A DNA stretch of 64,000 nucleotides from [Zimmermannella] bifida NBRC 103089 (GCF_001570925.1 NZ_BCSP01000005.1:1-64000), one strand, 5' to 3'; shown: positions 46,976 to 56,188, numbered from the stretch's first letter. Numbers and translations are program-made. The notes: generated from the sequence alone by a model not told the origin.

Positions 46976-47534
46976 ATGACTATCACCATCACCGACACCA
47001 CACCTCGCGTCTGGCCTACCTGTCTCAACTGCTACAGCAACGGTCGTTTTGTCGGCCAATGGGTTGACTGCAGCGATGCCGCCGACGTGGCCCTGGAACA
47101 GCCCCACGAGGGCACAGGATGCTCGTACGTAGGCGGCGAGGTTTGGTGCTCTCGACCATGAGAACCTGCCAGTCAGCGATGAGATGGCCTTCACCGAGGC
47201 TGCACGCTGGGGTGAGTGCTGCCAGGAAGCTGGGCTTGACCAACGGCCCGCCGTCTGCGCACGGGTCTCCACCGGTTGCTACACCGCAGAGGGCGCCGGC
47301 GATATACCTAGCCTGTCCGACTTCGAGGACGCCTACCAAGGTCAGTGGGGCTCCTTCCGGGACTACGCCGAACAGCCCGCTGATGACATCGGCCTGACTG
47401 ACGGCTGGCCCGAAGAGGCCGAGCGCTACTTCGACTGGGGTGCCTGGACCCACAACCTGCGCTTCGACTACGCCGTCCCCGACGCCCCCCCGACGGAGGG
47501 GTGTCCCTGTTCCGCCACTTCTGAACTCGCCTGA
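46976..47534 (+). pseudogene. ArdA-like antirestriction protein, frameshifted
   Basis: The first 60 codons give TPRVWPTCLNCYSNGRFVGQW-VD, an ArdA N-terminus; the frame stops at 47161. A +1 shift near 47155 restores HENLPVSDEMAFTEAAR and YQGQWGSFRDYAEQ...YFDWGAWTHNLRFDY to 47534. A run of seven C at 47485-47491 would, with one more C, give the natural end DAPPDGGVSLFRHF with a stop at 47522-47524. ArdA mimics B-DNA and blocks Type I restriction enzymes. ATG 46976 has GGAGGAG seven bases before it. Two indels make it inactive unless they are read errors. Confidence 0.75.
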
Positions 47535-47675
47535 ATCCCGTGGAGGTCCACCCGACCTTTGAGGGATTCGTCTTTTAGTCGAAATCGACCTACCGAGGCC
47601 CCTTCTTGCCGGGCTCAATGCCATATAACTGATACAATTTGAGGTAGACGGTAGCCGTGAGACGAAGGGTTGGAC
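47535..47675 (+). other. Short upstream region of the R-M operon
   Basis: About 140 bases between the ArdA remnant and the restriction-modification operon. CGAAGGG precedes ATG 47676 by about seven bases. No C-box repeats or clear promoter can be assigned; AATGCCATATAACTGATACAATTTG near 47618-47642 is AT-rich and may hold a -10 box. Confidence 0.4.
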
Positions 47676-49663
47676 ATGGCGAACGAGAAGTCGACGGACC
47701 AGATCGTCCGTGACATGCTGCGCGAGATCGGCGTCATCCGCCCTTGGGAGCAGGACGGTGGTCCGCAGTGGAAGCGCGACGCCCTCAGGGGTGGCTCGAA
47801 GTCCGCGACAGGCACCGCTGAGGGCAAGCCCGAGTTCGTCTTTCTCTCCGACGGATTCGTCGTGGTTGTCGAAGACAAGAAGGATGTGCAGCGCACTCGG
47901 CACCTCGTCGATCGCGACCCGACGACCGAGTTCCCGTACCGAGCCGACTATGCGCTCAACGGTGCCATCCACTACGCCCAGACGATGCTCGCAAACGGGA
48001 TCCCCTACGACAAGGGCATCTTCGCCGTCGGCGTCGGTGGTGGTGAGGTCCACCATGGATCGCCGTCTCCTACCTCGCACCAGGCAATGTCAAGCACCTC
48101 GATGACCTCGACAACCTCGACGTGTTCGCCGAGGATCAGATCGGCGAATACTACGCTGTCCAAGTTCTCGGACGGCGTCCGCGTGCTGAGGTCCAGCTCG
48201 ACGACGTGCGGGCCGCTGCCGCGCGGCTCCATGAGGGGATGCGCAACTACGGCTCGGTGGAGAACGACCGCAAGGCGCCACTGGTCTCTGCGATCCTGCT
48301 GGCGCTCCGGAACCCGTACTTTGACCCGGGGCGGCTCACCAGCATCTCGCCGGGCAACAACTACCAGGTCTGGGATGGGCGCATCATCTACGACGCAGCC
48401 GAGCAGTACATGAAGTCCGAGGCGTTCATGCCGCAGGCCAAGATCGGAACCCTTCTCGACCAGTTCTCCTTCATCAAGACCGCACCCCAGCTCAACCGTG
48501 CCCACCGCGACCTGGGCGAGTCACCGCTGAAGTGGATGGTGCGCATCCTGGCCAACGACGTCTACCACGTCGTTACCGACCCCTCCATGACCGCCTTCGA
48601 CGTGCTCGGCAACTTCTACCACGAGTTCATCTCGTACGGTGGAGGCGACGGATCGGGTCTGGGTATCGTCCTCACCCCTGAGCACGTCACCACGCTCATG
48701 GCAGAGCTGATCGACGTCAACGCGACCGACTACGTGCTCGACCCCACCGCGGGCACCGCGTCCTTCCTCATCGCTGCCATGCAACGCATGTTCGACGACG
48801 CGGGCGACAACGCGGCCATGCGTGAGGACATCCGCAAGAACAGGCTCTACGGCATCGAGCTGCAAGACAAGCTGTTCGCCATAGGCACTACGAACATGAT
48901 CCTGCGCGGGGATGGCAAGGCGAACTTCCGCCGCGACTCCATCTTCGAGGCACCCATGGCAGAGATGCGCGGGGACGTGAAGCTACCCGACGGCAGCATC
49001 GCCCTTGGCCACGGCTTCACCAAGGTACTGCTCAACCCGCCGTACTCCCAGGCCAAGGATAAGAGCACACGCAACCTCTCCGAGCTGGCCTTCATCGAGC
49101 GTGCGCTGGAGTTCCTCAACCCCGGCGGAAAGCTCGCTGTCATCGTTCCCCAGTCCGCCATGGTTGGCAAGACCAAGGAGGACAAGGCTCGCAAGCGCTA
49201 CATCCTGGAGCGCAACACGCTAGAGACCGTCATCACGATGAACCCGATGACCTTTGCTAACTCAGGGCATACTCCACATACGGTCATCGCTATCTTCACT
49301 GCAGGACGCAAGCACCCTGTCGATCACGTGGTCCGCTTTGTGAACTTTGAGAAAGATGGATGGGTTGTCGCTCCGCACCGCGGCCTTGTGGATGACGGCA
49401 CGGTCGCCTCGCGCCGCAAGCACCTCCTGGAGGTTCTGCGCGGTGACGCCCAAGATGACACCAGCTTCATCGTCCGATCCGAGGTCAGCGCCGAGGACGA
49501 GTGGCAGCACAGCTACTTCTACTTCAACGACGTGCCACCGACCTACGAGGACTTCATGAAGACGGTCGCCGACTACGTGACCTGGCAGGTTGACATGCAC
49601 GCCCACGGGCTCGGCGACCTCATTACGCCGGTAACTGCCGCTGTGTGTGACGAGGAGGTGTAA
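47676..49663 (+). pseudogene. BcgI-like (Type IIB) R-M subunit A, nuclease plus N6-methylase, one-base frameshift
   Basis: The coding region would give about 660 residues. The N-terminal part has a PD-(D/E)xK-like nuclease site (E53 in GKPEFVFL, E66-D67-K68 in VVVVEDKKD). The C-terminal part is a gamma-class N6-adenine methylase: DPTAGTAS at 48740-48757 and NPPY at 49034-49045. Near 48058 one base is missing: the first frame reads on to 48413 as nonsense, while HHG-IAVSYLAPGNVKHLDDL continues in another frame from 48059. The methylase half alone is open from GTG 48122 to 49663 (513 residues). Size and arrangement match BcgI A subunits. Confidence 0.75.
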
Positions 49664-49665
49664 CC

Positions 49666-50730
49666 ATGAGTGTTCTCGAAACCCTCGACTTTCAGCCGAT
49701 GCTCATCACTGATGTATTCGAGTCCGTGACAGCCTCGAAAGCTTGGTATGACAAGAACAAGATTCAACCGGGTCCTGGCTCTTACCCGTACGTAAGCCGT
49801 TCTCGGCTCTCTAACGGCAATGAGAGCGTTGTAGGGTTTCAGGATCTGCCGCCCAATGCAGGAAACGCAATCACGATAGGTGTAGACACGCAGAGCGTCT
49901 TCTACCAACCTGCCCCCTTCTACACATCCGTCAAGATCCAAGTACTTCGTCATTCGCGTATGACCACAGCAAGTGCGCTCGTGCTAGTTGCCGTCCTTCG
50001 TGGTCAAATGATGAAATTTCAGTGGGGGAACGGTGTATCACTCGACCGGCTTCGCGTCAGTCAAATTATGGTTCCCTCCATCACCAACGCGGACGGCACC
50101 GTCGAGCCCGACTGGGGCGGTATGGACCGTCTGGGCGCAGAACTCCTTGACCAGGTCATCACACACACACACAGCGCTCGCGCGACTCGCGTCGCTGGCG
50201 ACGACACGCTCCCGGAACTGAGGTTCGAGCCCATGTTCATCACGGATGTGTTCGAGGGCTATCGTCAAGCCCCAGCATGGCTTAATACCAATCAAGTCAG
50301 CGGAGGAGCACCCCACTACCCGCACGTGACCAACACTGCACGTGGAAACAGCGTCGCCAGCTTCATCGCACGACAGGAACAAGCACCTAACAAAGGCAAT
50401 GCAATCACCATTGGCATCGACACCCAAGTCGTTGCCTACCAGCCTGTTCCTTTCTACGGCGCGACCAAAGTCTTCGAGCTGCGCAATCCAAGCCTCAATG
50501 AGGACAATGCGTTCGTTCTGATGGCAAGTCTGCGCCAGGCCATAACGAAGTTCTCATGGGGTCACAAGGCCAGCTCTGCCCGTCTCCAGGCGACCCGAAT
50601 CATGGTTCCCGTCGTCGCCGACGCCTCGGGCGAGGACGTCGTCGACTGGGACGGCATGAGCGCCTACGGACACGCCCTCCGAGTCCGCGCAGAGCGATCC
50701 CTGACCCCCGTCCTCGGAGACCTCTCGTGA
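49666..50730 (+). CDS. BcgI-type specificity subunit with two target-recognition repeats
   Basis: A 354-residue protein made of two similar halves of about 175 residues. Both halves repeat the same order: PMLITDVFE / PMFITDVFE, GNAITIG-DTQ, YQPAPFYTS / YQPVPFYGA, LRG-/LRQ with KF-WG, RL-..IMVP, and DWGGM / DWDGM. This is the S-subunit plan of Type I and BcgI-like enzymes, where each half reads one half of a split site. It starts three bases after the methylase stop with GAGGAGG upstream, so it is coupled to the R-M subunit. The frame is intact. Confidence 0.75.
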   Translation: MSVLETLDFQPMLITDVFESVTASKAWYDKNKIQPGPGSYPYVSRSRLSNGNESVVGFQDLPPNAGNAITIGVDTQSVFYQPAPFYTSVKIQVLRHSRMTTASALVLVAVLRGQMMKFQWGNGVSLDRLRVSQIMVPSITNADGTVEPDWGGMDRLGAELLDQVITHTHSARATRVAGDDTLPELRFEPMFITDVFEGYRQAPAWLNTNQVSGGAPHYPHVTNTARGNSVASFIARQEQAPNKGNAITIGIDTQVVAYQPVPFYGATKVFELRNPSLNEDNAFVLMASLRQAITKFSWGHKASSARLQATRIMVPVVADASGEDVVDWDGMSAYGHALRVRAERSLTPVLGDLS

Positions 50731-50942
50731 GCCGCATACCCAACCCGGCGCGTGGCGTCGGCCAAGACGTCCGCGACGCCAGGCGCGCCCTGGGTTGGAG
50801 CCAGATGGAGCTGGCCACCCGCGCCCAGGTCTCGCGTCCCACCATCGCCCGCGTCGAGACGGGAGCGAACATCTCCACCGGGACGTTGGAGAAGGTCGCC
50901 AGGGCCCTCGGCAAACGCCTACGAGTCACCGACCAGCCTTGA
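50727..50942 (+). CDS. Small XRE-family HTH regulator
   Basis: A 71-residue protein consisting almost wholly of a helix-turn-helix: DVRDARRALGWSQMELATRA, then VSRPTIARVETGANIS, then LEKVARALGKRL. GTG 50727 overlaps the stop of the specificity gene (GTGA), so it is translationally coupled to the restriction system. Controller (C) proteins of R-M systems are similar in size and fold but usually lie upstream; here the gene is last. A longer frame starting inside the specificity gene is a shadow. Confidence 0.75.
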   Translation: MSRIPNPARGVGQDVRDARRALGWSQMELATRAQVSRPTIARVETGANISTGTLEKVARALGKRLRVTDQP

Positions 50943-50994
50943 CAAACAGAACCCCGCATCCTTGACGGTGGCGGTGTTCTCGTTTCCTCATGGC

Positions 50995-51216
50995 TCACCA
51001 GTGGCGAAAGTCCTCGTCGAGTCGCTTGGCCAGCCACCACACAAACGCCACGAACCCAGCCACGCCGCCCAGCGTGCCCAGCGCAATGAGCGCCTTGGCC
51101 CACCACGTGCTCGCTGCTGCGAACGACGACCACGCCCAGCCGAGGAGGGGCTCGAACTCGGCAGCGTGGGCCACACCACCGAGCAACCCACCGATCACCA
51201 ACAACACGGCGGACAC
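50995..51216 (-). CDS. Small two-helix membrane protein
   Basis: A 73-residue frame with an N-terminal hydrophobic segment ending in AHA-A, like a signal peptide, and a second helix at about residues 40-60 (IALGTLGGVAGFVAFVWWL). Small pilin-like proteins of conjugative elements look like this, but I see no firm match. It begins with GTG and has no strong ribosome-binding site. It lies at the 3' side of the broken Fic gene. Confidence 0.35.
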   Translation of the reverse strand: MSAVLLVIGGLLGGVAHAAEFEPLLGWAWSSFAAASTWWAKALIALGTLGGVAGFVAFVWWLAKRLDEDFRHW

Positions 51217-51299
51217 CGGCAGCAGGGCGTGGCAGAGCCTCCAGACGGGCTTCTGCGCCCCGCACCGCGGCCACCGCAGCGTCGCCCCTGCTGGTTACC

Positions 51300-52400
51300 T
51301 TCTCGACCTCCGGGGATGCCTCAGCGACACGCTGCGCGATCTCCGGCGTTACCATGGACTCAGCAATCAGACTATTGAGCAAGCGCTTCACGGCAGCATC
51401 CGCACGCGCTATTGCCGGGGAACGCCCCGCTGCCCTGCGCGCATCCACGAGCTGTTCCCAGTGGTGTTCACACAGCTGCTCGGCACGTTTGGCAAGCGTC
51501 ACCGCGTTCTGGGCGGCGATCGTGCTTGCACGAGCAAACCCAGTGACCCACTGATCAAGCCCATCCGGCTCGAACCGGAACGCCGACAAGCCGGCAATGT
51601 ACGCGTCTTTCATGCTGGCGAACACTGTGCTGATCGGGATTACTGTGTGCTGGCAGGCGCCACTGCGCCGTAACACCGTCTGGATCAACGCCCGACCCGT
51701 GCGACCGTTGTCGTCGACGAACGGGTGGATCGTCTCGAACTGTGCGTGTGCAATCACGGCACGCACGATCGGGTTACCCGCCGTGGTCGAGATGAACTCA
51801 CACAGGTTCTCGACCAAGGCCGGCACATGGTGCTCTGGCGGTGGCACGAACTCCGCGCGCAGGGGACCGTACCCGGTGCCACCGACCCAGTTCTGTTCCG
51901 TGCGGAGTCCTGGCGCAAGTGACGGGTCAATCACGTACTGGAGTTCGGTGAGGTCCCGGAGGTAACAGTGCGCTCAGGATCAGCGAGCTCGTTGATCGCT
52001 TGCTCTGTGGCTCGCACGTTGGCAATTACATCAAGGGCAGTCTTCGTGCCGCCACCGATGCGTTCTGCCAGGGTGAGCTTCTTCGGCGTGACCCGATTGC
52101 CCTCGATCCATGGTGACGAGAAGCGTTCGGAGCGCACCAGCAAATGCTGCAGGAACCGTGCACGCTGACCAACCCACTCGTCAGCGCGAACCACGTCAAC
52201 CAGCGCCCCGCTCGCCTCGGCTTCGGTGAACGCGGACAGTGCTGGGAGCTCGTTCGAGAGCAGCTCCGGGATGTAGGCGCGTTACGTGCCGGGTGTGAGG
52301 TCGTTTCTGCTCAGGCCGAATGTCTGCCCACGGGGGTCCACTGGCGTTCTTCGTAGCGCATCGACTGCACTCACCACTTGTTTCCACCTATCGAGATCAG
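51300..52400 (-). pseudogene. Broken Fic-family AMPylase gene (class II)
   Basis: Pieces of one Fic protein can be read on the minus strand. An N-terminal stretch (DRWKQVVSAVDALRR to SRNDLTPGT) is cut by an in-frame stop at 52282-52284. The next piece, ending near 51940, contains RAYIPELLSNEL and the inhibitory motif SPWIEGN. After a frameshift near 51945 the third piece carries the catalytic HPFVDDNGRTGR (51692-51727) and a helical C-terminus that loses similarity near 51300. The motif is good but the gene cannot make one chain. Confidence 0.7.
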
Positions 52401-52427
52401 TGGAAGAGTGGCAGTTAGTGCTTCCAC
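52382..52427. promoter_or_regulatory. TTCCAC/GTGGAA repeats upstream of the Fic toxin-antitoxin pair
   Basis: Three copies of the hexamer in alternating orientation: TTCCAC at 52382, GTGGAA at 52400 and TTCCAC at 52422. GTGGAAG and CTTCCAC form a 7-bp inverted repeat. They lie about 90 bases before the antitoxin start and could be an operator. TACAGT at 52493-52498 is a possible -10 box. Confidence 0.35.
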
Positions 52428-52518
52428 TTAGCTGGTCGCTGTGCTCGAGCACTGCGCAGGCAAATAGCTTCAATGCCTCTAGCACAATCAACTACAGTAT
52501 CCAGGCAGGAGAACCCCT

Positions 52519-52719
52519 ATGTCAGACAACGCAGTCCAAACGCCGTCATCAGATGATGAGGTTCAGCGGATGCTGGATTCAGTCCACGGCATCCTCGGTG
52601 CCGCTGGTCACGCCATCACTGACACTGCGGTGCTCAATCTGCTCGAGCGCTATGCACGCGGCGAGATCAGCGGTGATGAGTGTCGCGACCGGATGAAACA
52701 ACACATTCTCAACCCATGA
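52519..52719 (+). CDS. VbhA-like antitoxin
   Basis: A 66-residue protein resembling antitoxins of the VbhA family, which hold a Fic toxin inactive by placing a glutamate in its active site. The C-terminal half AVLNLLERYARGEISGDECRDRM fits the family. The usual inhibitory [S/T]xxxE[G/N] motif is not evident: the expected place reads DSVHGILGAAG without the glutamate. AGGAGAA precedes ATG 52519, and the stop overlaps the toxin start (ATGA). Confidence 0.7.
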   Translation: MSDNAVQTPSSDDEVQRMLDSVHGILGAAGHAITDTAVLNLLERYARGEISGDECRDRMKQHILNP

Positions 52720-53444
52720 CCACGCACAAGTTCAGCGCTTGGGATGACTACTACATTCCACACAGCACCGTGCTGCGCAATAAGTTCACTTCCCCGAGCC
52801 AGCCGTACGGGGTCAGCGATCCACAGTTGCTAGAGCGTTTGGAACTAGGTTTCGCGGGAACGCGCTTGATTGAGCTGAAACAACGACCAATCGCAGGGAA
52901 CTTCGACTACGCGCACATGCAAGCGATTCACCGCTATCTCTTCCAAGATGTTTATGAATGGGCAGGGGAGCCGCGTCGAGGCCCGGACACGTCGATGGTG
53001 AAACAAGGTCCTAATGTGCTTGACCCGGCCGACCCTACACCGCGAACATACGCCTACTATCCAGGCAACGACGAAATGAACAGAGCCGCTGAAGCACGCT
53101 ACACAGAGCTTGCAAACGAACACTATCTTCATGGGCTGGATCGAGACACGTTTATTACTCGCTTAGCTGAATACTGGGGTGAGTTGAACGTAATCCACGC
53201 GTTCAGGGAAGGGAACACCCGCTCTCAGATGGTGTTCTTCGCTCAACTGGCCCACGAGGCCGGCTACGAACTCGATCAGAGTCGATTCCGCATCGTTGAT
53301 GCGGCCACCCAGCGCGAACTAACTCGAGCTGGCCGACCCAACCTCCGAGAAGCATTCGTGAACGCCCGATTCTATAGCCAAGCGACCGGCCAAAATGATC
53401 GCTTGGCTCGAGTTCTTGCCGCAGCTGTGCAACGGCGCTACTAG
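52716..53444 (+). CDS. Fic/DOC-family toxin (AMPylase)
   Basis: A 242-residue class I Fic protein that would AMPylate a target such as a topoisomerase. The catalytic motif is HAFREGNTRSQ with H161; the canonical HPFREGNTR has proline in the second position, here alanine. The flap region YEWAGEPR and the N-terminal helices fit VbhT/FicT proteins. It is coupled to the upstream antitoxin by a four-base overlap. A 16-bp near-perfect direct repeat flanks the pair. It is intact, unlike the other Fic gene beside it. Confidence 0.85.
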   Translation: MTTHKFSAWDDYYIPHSTVLRNKFTSPSQPYGVSDPQLLERLELGFAGTRLIELKQRPIAGNFDYAHMQAIHRYLFQDVYEWAGEPRRGPDTSMVKQGPNVLDPADPTPRTYAYYPGNDEMNRAAEARYTELANEHYLHGLDRDTFITRLAEYWGELNVIHAFREGNTRSQMVFFAQLAHEAGYELDQSRFRIVDAATQRELTRAGRPNLREAFVNARFYSQATGQNDRLARVLAAAVQRRY

Positions 53445-53818
53445 TATTCGGGTAGGAGCGTACCCCTGACGCACACATTCACGTCTGCTCTCGACCGCGT
53501 TCGGATCCAATGGTCTTCCACGCAGGACATCGGTTGTACCCTTTTGGTTCCACCTAGCTGGTCAAAGGCCGGTGGGCGCATCGCGTCAGCCATGACTCAT
53601 GGCCGCCCTATGCGAAGCGATGCAACGCTTTAGATGACAGCACTTCATCCCGGCCCCTGATGGAGTCATGCGGTTGCCAACTGTCGCTCGGGAAGTGATC
53701 AATCGGGTGGCACGGCGCTCCACTTCATTCCGCTTGCGTGGGTTTCCCTTGAATGGCTGACTCTCTCGGGGTAGACGGCGAAATGCGCAAGAGTTAGCGG
53801 CCGCTGGGCGCGGAAACA
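53445..53818. other. Intergenic region, right end of the island
   Basis: About 375 bases. One short minus-strand frame exists (ends 53586) but has no recognisable domain, no ribosome-binding site and unusual composition, so I do not call it. The right flanking repeat lies at 53548-53563. Core-type composition resumes at about 53800. Confidence 0.4.
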
Positions 53819-53853
53819 CTAGGGGGGTGATGCCGAAAGGCATCACCCCCTAG
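53819..53853 (-). terminator. Terminator after the LAXTG surface protein gene
   Basis: A 15-bp stem (CTAGGGGGTGATGCC type, one bulged G) with a GAAA-like loop lies 17 bases beyond the stop on the minus strand. Confidence 0.7.
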
Positions 53854-53869
53854 ACGCATTAGCGCGGCA

Positions 53870-56188
53870 TTAGCTCAGCGAGCGCTTGCGTCGCAGCACC
53901 AGCAGGGCGCCAGCACCTACGAAACCGACACCGAGCAGCATCAGACCCCACGCATCCTCAGCACCGGTCTGCGCCAGTGGCGAATCCGGACCTTCTGCAG
54001 CAACCGGGGTGGTCGCTGGAATGGTCTCGGGAACCGACTCAACAGGCGGCGTCGTGCCAGGCGTTTCAGGCGGCGTCGTGCCAGGTGTTTCTGGCGGGGT
54101 AGTTCCAGGCGTCGTAGGCGGCGTCGTTGCAACCGGCTTCTGCTTGTTCGTCAGCGTGATCGGCAGCTTCGGGTGATTCGAGTCTGACGCATCAGTCTCG
54201 CCAACCACCGACGCCGCATCAAAGCCTTCGACTGTCGTCTCAACAACGTCGTAGACAGCAGGCTGGCCGTTAACAGTAGCGGGGAGGTCGAGGAACGTGT
54301 ACGACCAATTGCCATCCGCATCCGGCGTAACCGTGCGCTTGATGCCGATCGGTTCGGTCACCGGCTTGCCATCCGCATCCGTACCGGTCACCTGCACGAG
54401 CTGCAGCACGATCGACTCTGGCATCTGGTCGGCTGGCAGCTCGTCGCCAGCAGCGTCCTTCCAGACCTTCTGAACGGACACATCGATCTCGTCCGGAACA
54501 CCGATGGTTACGCCACCATTCGAACCAATACCGCCGCCGCGAGGCGACGAGTTGTTCGTAATCGTCAATGCGGCCTCGGCAGCAGCCTGGGCCTTCGAGT
54601 TGGCGATTTCTTCGGCGGTACCGGGTACGACCGACTTCAGGCCCTTGCTCTGCAGTTGCTCACCGCGGAAGATCTGTGGGTCGCCGGGGTTCACGGGATC
54701 GAAGCGGGCGTCCTTGTTGTCCCAGTAGTACTCGACGTCGCCGCCGCCAATCATGCGCTGGGCAAGGTGCAGCGAAAGCGCACCGGCCGAACCGAGATTG
54801 TCGTGCGCGATATCGTCGCCGTAGGTCTCGGCGGTGTTGTCGAGAATGGCGCCACCGCGCGTGACGTACATGTCGAGCGACCCAGTTGGGCACAGCCACA
54901 GACCGCCACCGATGTAGCTCGCATCGTTGTCGGCAACCATCACGTTTTCAACGTGCAAGTTGTAGCTAATCGTGGAGACGTAGACACCGCCGCCCTGCTG
55001 GCGTGCGTAGTTACCGTCGATGAGGCCACCGGTCAGGTTGACCGCGTTCGAAACAACGTTGACGCCGCCACCGGTACGGCTGGCGCGGTTGTTGATGATT
55101 TCGCCACCGCTCATGTTGAACGCGGCGGGGGAGAGCTCACTCCATGCTTCGGGCGAGAGTCCCGACTGCTTTCCGGTTGAAGGCTGCTCGTGCCACGTGC
55201 CGTCAGCACCCGAAACGTAGTCGTCGTAGGTTCCGACGCCGCCACCGTTTGGTGCCGAGTTGTTCGAGATCGTGCCGCCGGTCATATTGACCACCGTGTT
55301 GCCGAGGCTCATCACACCCCCACCCGAGAACGTTGCCGTGTTGCCATCGATCAGACCGCCATTGATGTCGATGGTGTTTCGGTGGATGTCCTTGTTGCGC
55401 TGCGCTTCTTCGAGCGACCACGGCCAGCTGAACCCGAAAATGCCGCCAACGAAACCGGTATTCTTCGAGATTTCGCCGCCGTTGATGACGGCGTGGCCAC
55501 CGTTTCGTACCAGCAGGCCACCTGCGTCGTAGTACTGGCCCGAGGTGTTGTTCGTGATCGCGCCACCGTTCATCGTGAACTGTGCGCCATCAAGAATCGC
55601 GACACCGCCGGCTCCGTACTGCTCGTTCTTGCCACGGGTGTTGTCGGTCACCTGACCGCCGTTGAGCGTGAACGATGCATCCTTGCCGACTACCGAAATG
55701 GCAGCGTTACCCGACATGTTTCGAGCACCGTGTACGTCGCCGCCGTCCATGACGAGAGTGCCGCGCACGCTGATGATCTCGGTTGTGGCAGGGGCTTCGG
55801 TACCGCGTGCGTTCACGTCGGCGTTCAACGTGAGCGAGCCACCGGCATCGACCTGGACAAGTACACCGCGGAAACCGTCGGCGCGTGCGAGCTCTGAAGC
55901 GTCACCGTTTGCGACGATCTCGATGTCAGCGCCGGCCGGGATGCGCAGGGTTTGCGTGAGTGCGGTGCGGTCGGTTCCCAGCGTGATGGTCGTTGGAGTG
56001 GACCCCGCCTGCGTAATCGCATCGCGAAGCGCAGCGTCGGTGCAGGGCGTGCCGCAGTCAACCTGGGCGCGGGCGGCACCCTGTGCCGATGGCACCGCGC
56101 CGGTAACGACACCCGCAATTGCGAGCAAGAAGATAGATGCGATCGCGAGCAATCGGAAATAAACCGACCGCAACGAGGTACTACTCAT
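53870..56188 (-). CDS. LAXTG-anchored beta-helix surface protein
   Basis: A 772-residue cell-wall protein. Residues 1-40 are a Sec signal peptide (SAQGA-A cleavage likely). Residues 60-560 form a parallel beta-helix with repeated INGG/NMTGG-type turns (about 12), e.g. VINGGEISKNTG and MSGGEIINNRA. Residues about 590-700 form a Cna-B-like domain. A Pro/Thr-rich stretch with TPPETPG repeats follows, and the C-terminus has LAQTG, a hydrophobic helix and RRKR. LAXTG is typical of class E sortases in Actinobacteria. No sortase gene is in the window. Confidence 0.88.
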   Translation of the reverse strand: MSSTSLRSVYFRLLAIASIFLLAIAGVVTGAVPSAQGAARAQVDCGTPCTDAALRDAITQAGSTPTTITLGTDRTALTQTLRIPAGADIEIVANGDASELARADGFRGVLVQVDAGGSLTLNADVNARGTEAPATTEIISVRGTLVMDGGDVHGARNMSGNAAISVVGKDASFTLNGGQVTDNTRGKNEQYGAGGVAILDGAQFTMNGGAITNNTSGQYYDAGGLLVRNGGHAVINGGEISKNTGFVGGIFGFSWPWSLEEAQRNKDIHRNTIDINGGLIDGNTATFSGGGVMSLGNTVVNMTGGTISNNSAPNGGGVGTYDDYVSGADGTWHEQPSTGKQSGLSPEAWSELSPAAFNMSGGEIINNRASRTGGGVNVVSNAVNLTGGLIDGNYARQQGGGVYVSTISYNLHVENVMVADNDASYIGGGLWLCPTGSLDMYVTRGGAILDNTAETYGDDIAHDNLGSAGALSLHLAQRMIGGGDVEYYWDNKDARFDPVNPGDPQIFRGEQLQSKGLKSVVPGTAEEIANSKAQAAAEAALTITNNSSPRGGGIGSNGGVTIGVPDEIDVSVQKVWKDAAGDELPADQMPESIVLQLVQVTGTDADGKPVTEPIGIKRTVTPDADGNWSYTFLDLPATVNGQPAVYDVVETTVEGFDAASVVGETDASDSNHPKLPITLTNKQKPVATTPPTTPGTTPPETPGTTPPETPGTTPPVESVPETIPATTPVAAEGPDSPLAQTGAEDAWGLMLLGVGFVGAGALLVLRRKRSLS

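Larger units (their letters stand above)
52422..53563. repeat. 16-bp direct repeats flanking the Fic toxin-antitoxin module
   Basis: TTCCACTTAGCTGGTC at 52422-52437 and TTCCACCTAGCTGGTC at 53548-53563 differ at one base and enclose the antitoxin and toxin genes. They could be duplication marks of an insertion, or a shared operator element. Confidence 0.6.

Noticed and set aside
48050-48070. Programmed -1 frameshift in the R-M subunit
   Set aside because: There is no slippery heptamer or strong downstream structure at CCACCATGGATCG; a simple deletion fits better.
53586-53846. 86-codon minus-strand frame near the island end
   Set aside because: No domain, no ribosome-binding site, and composition unlike genes on either side; it also overlaps the surface-protein terminator.
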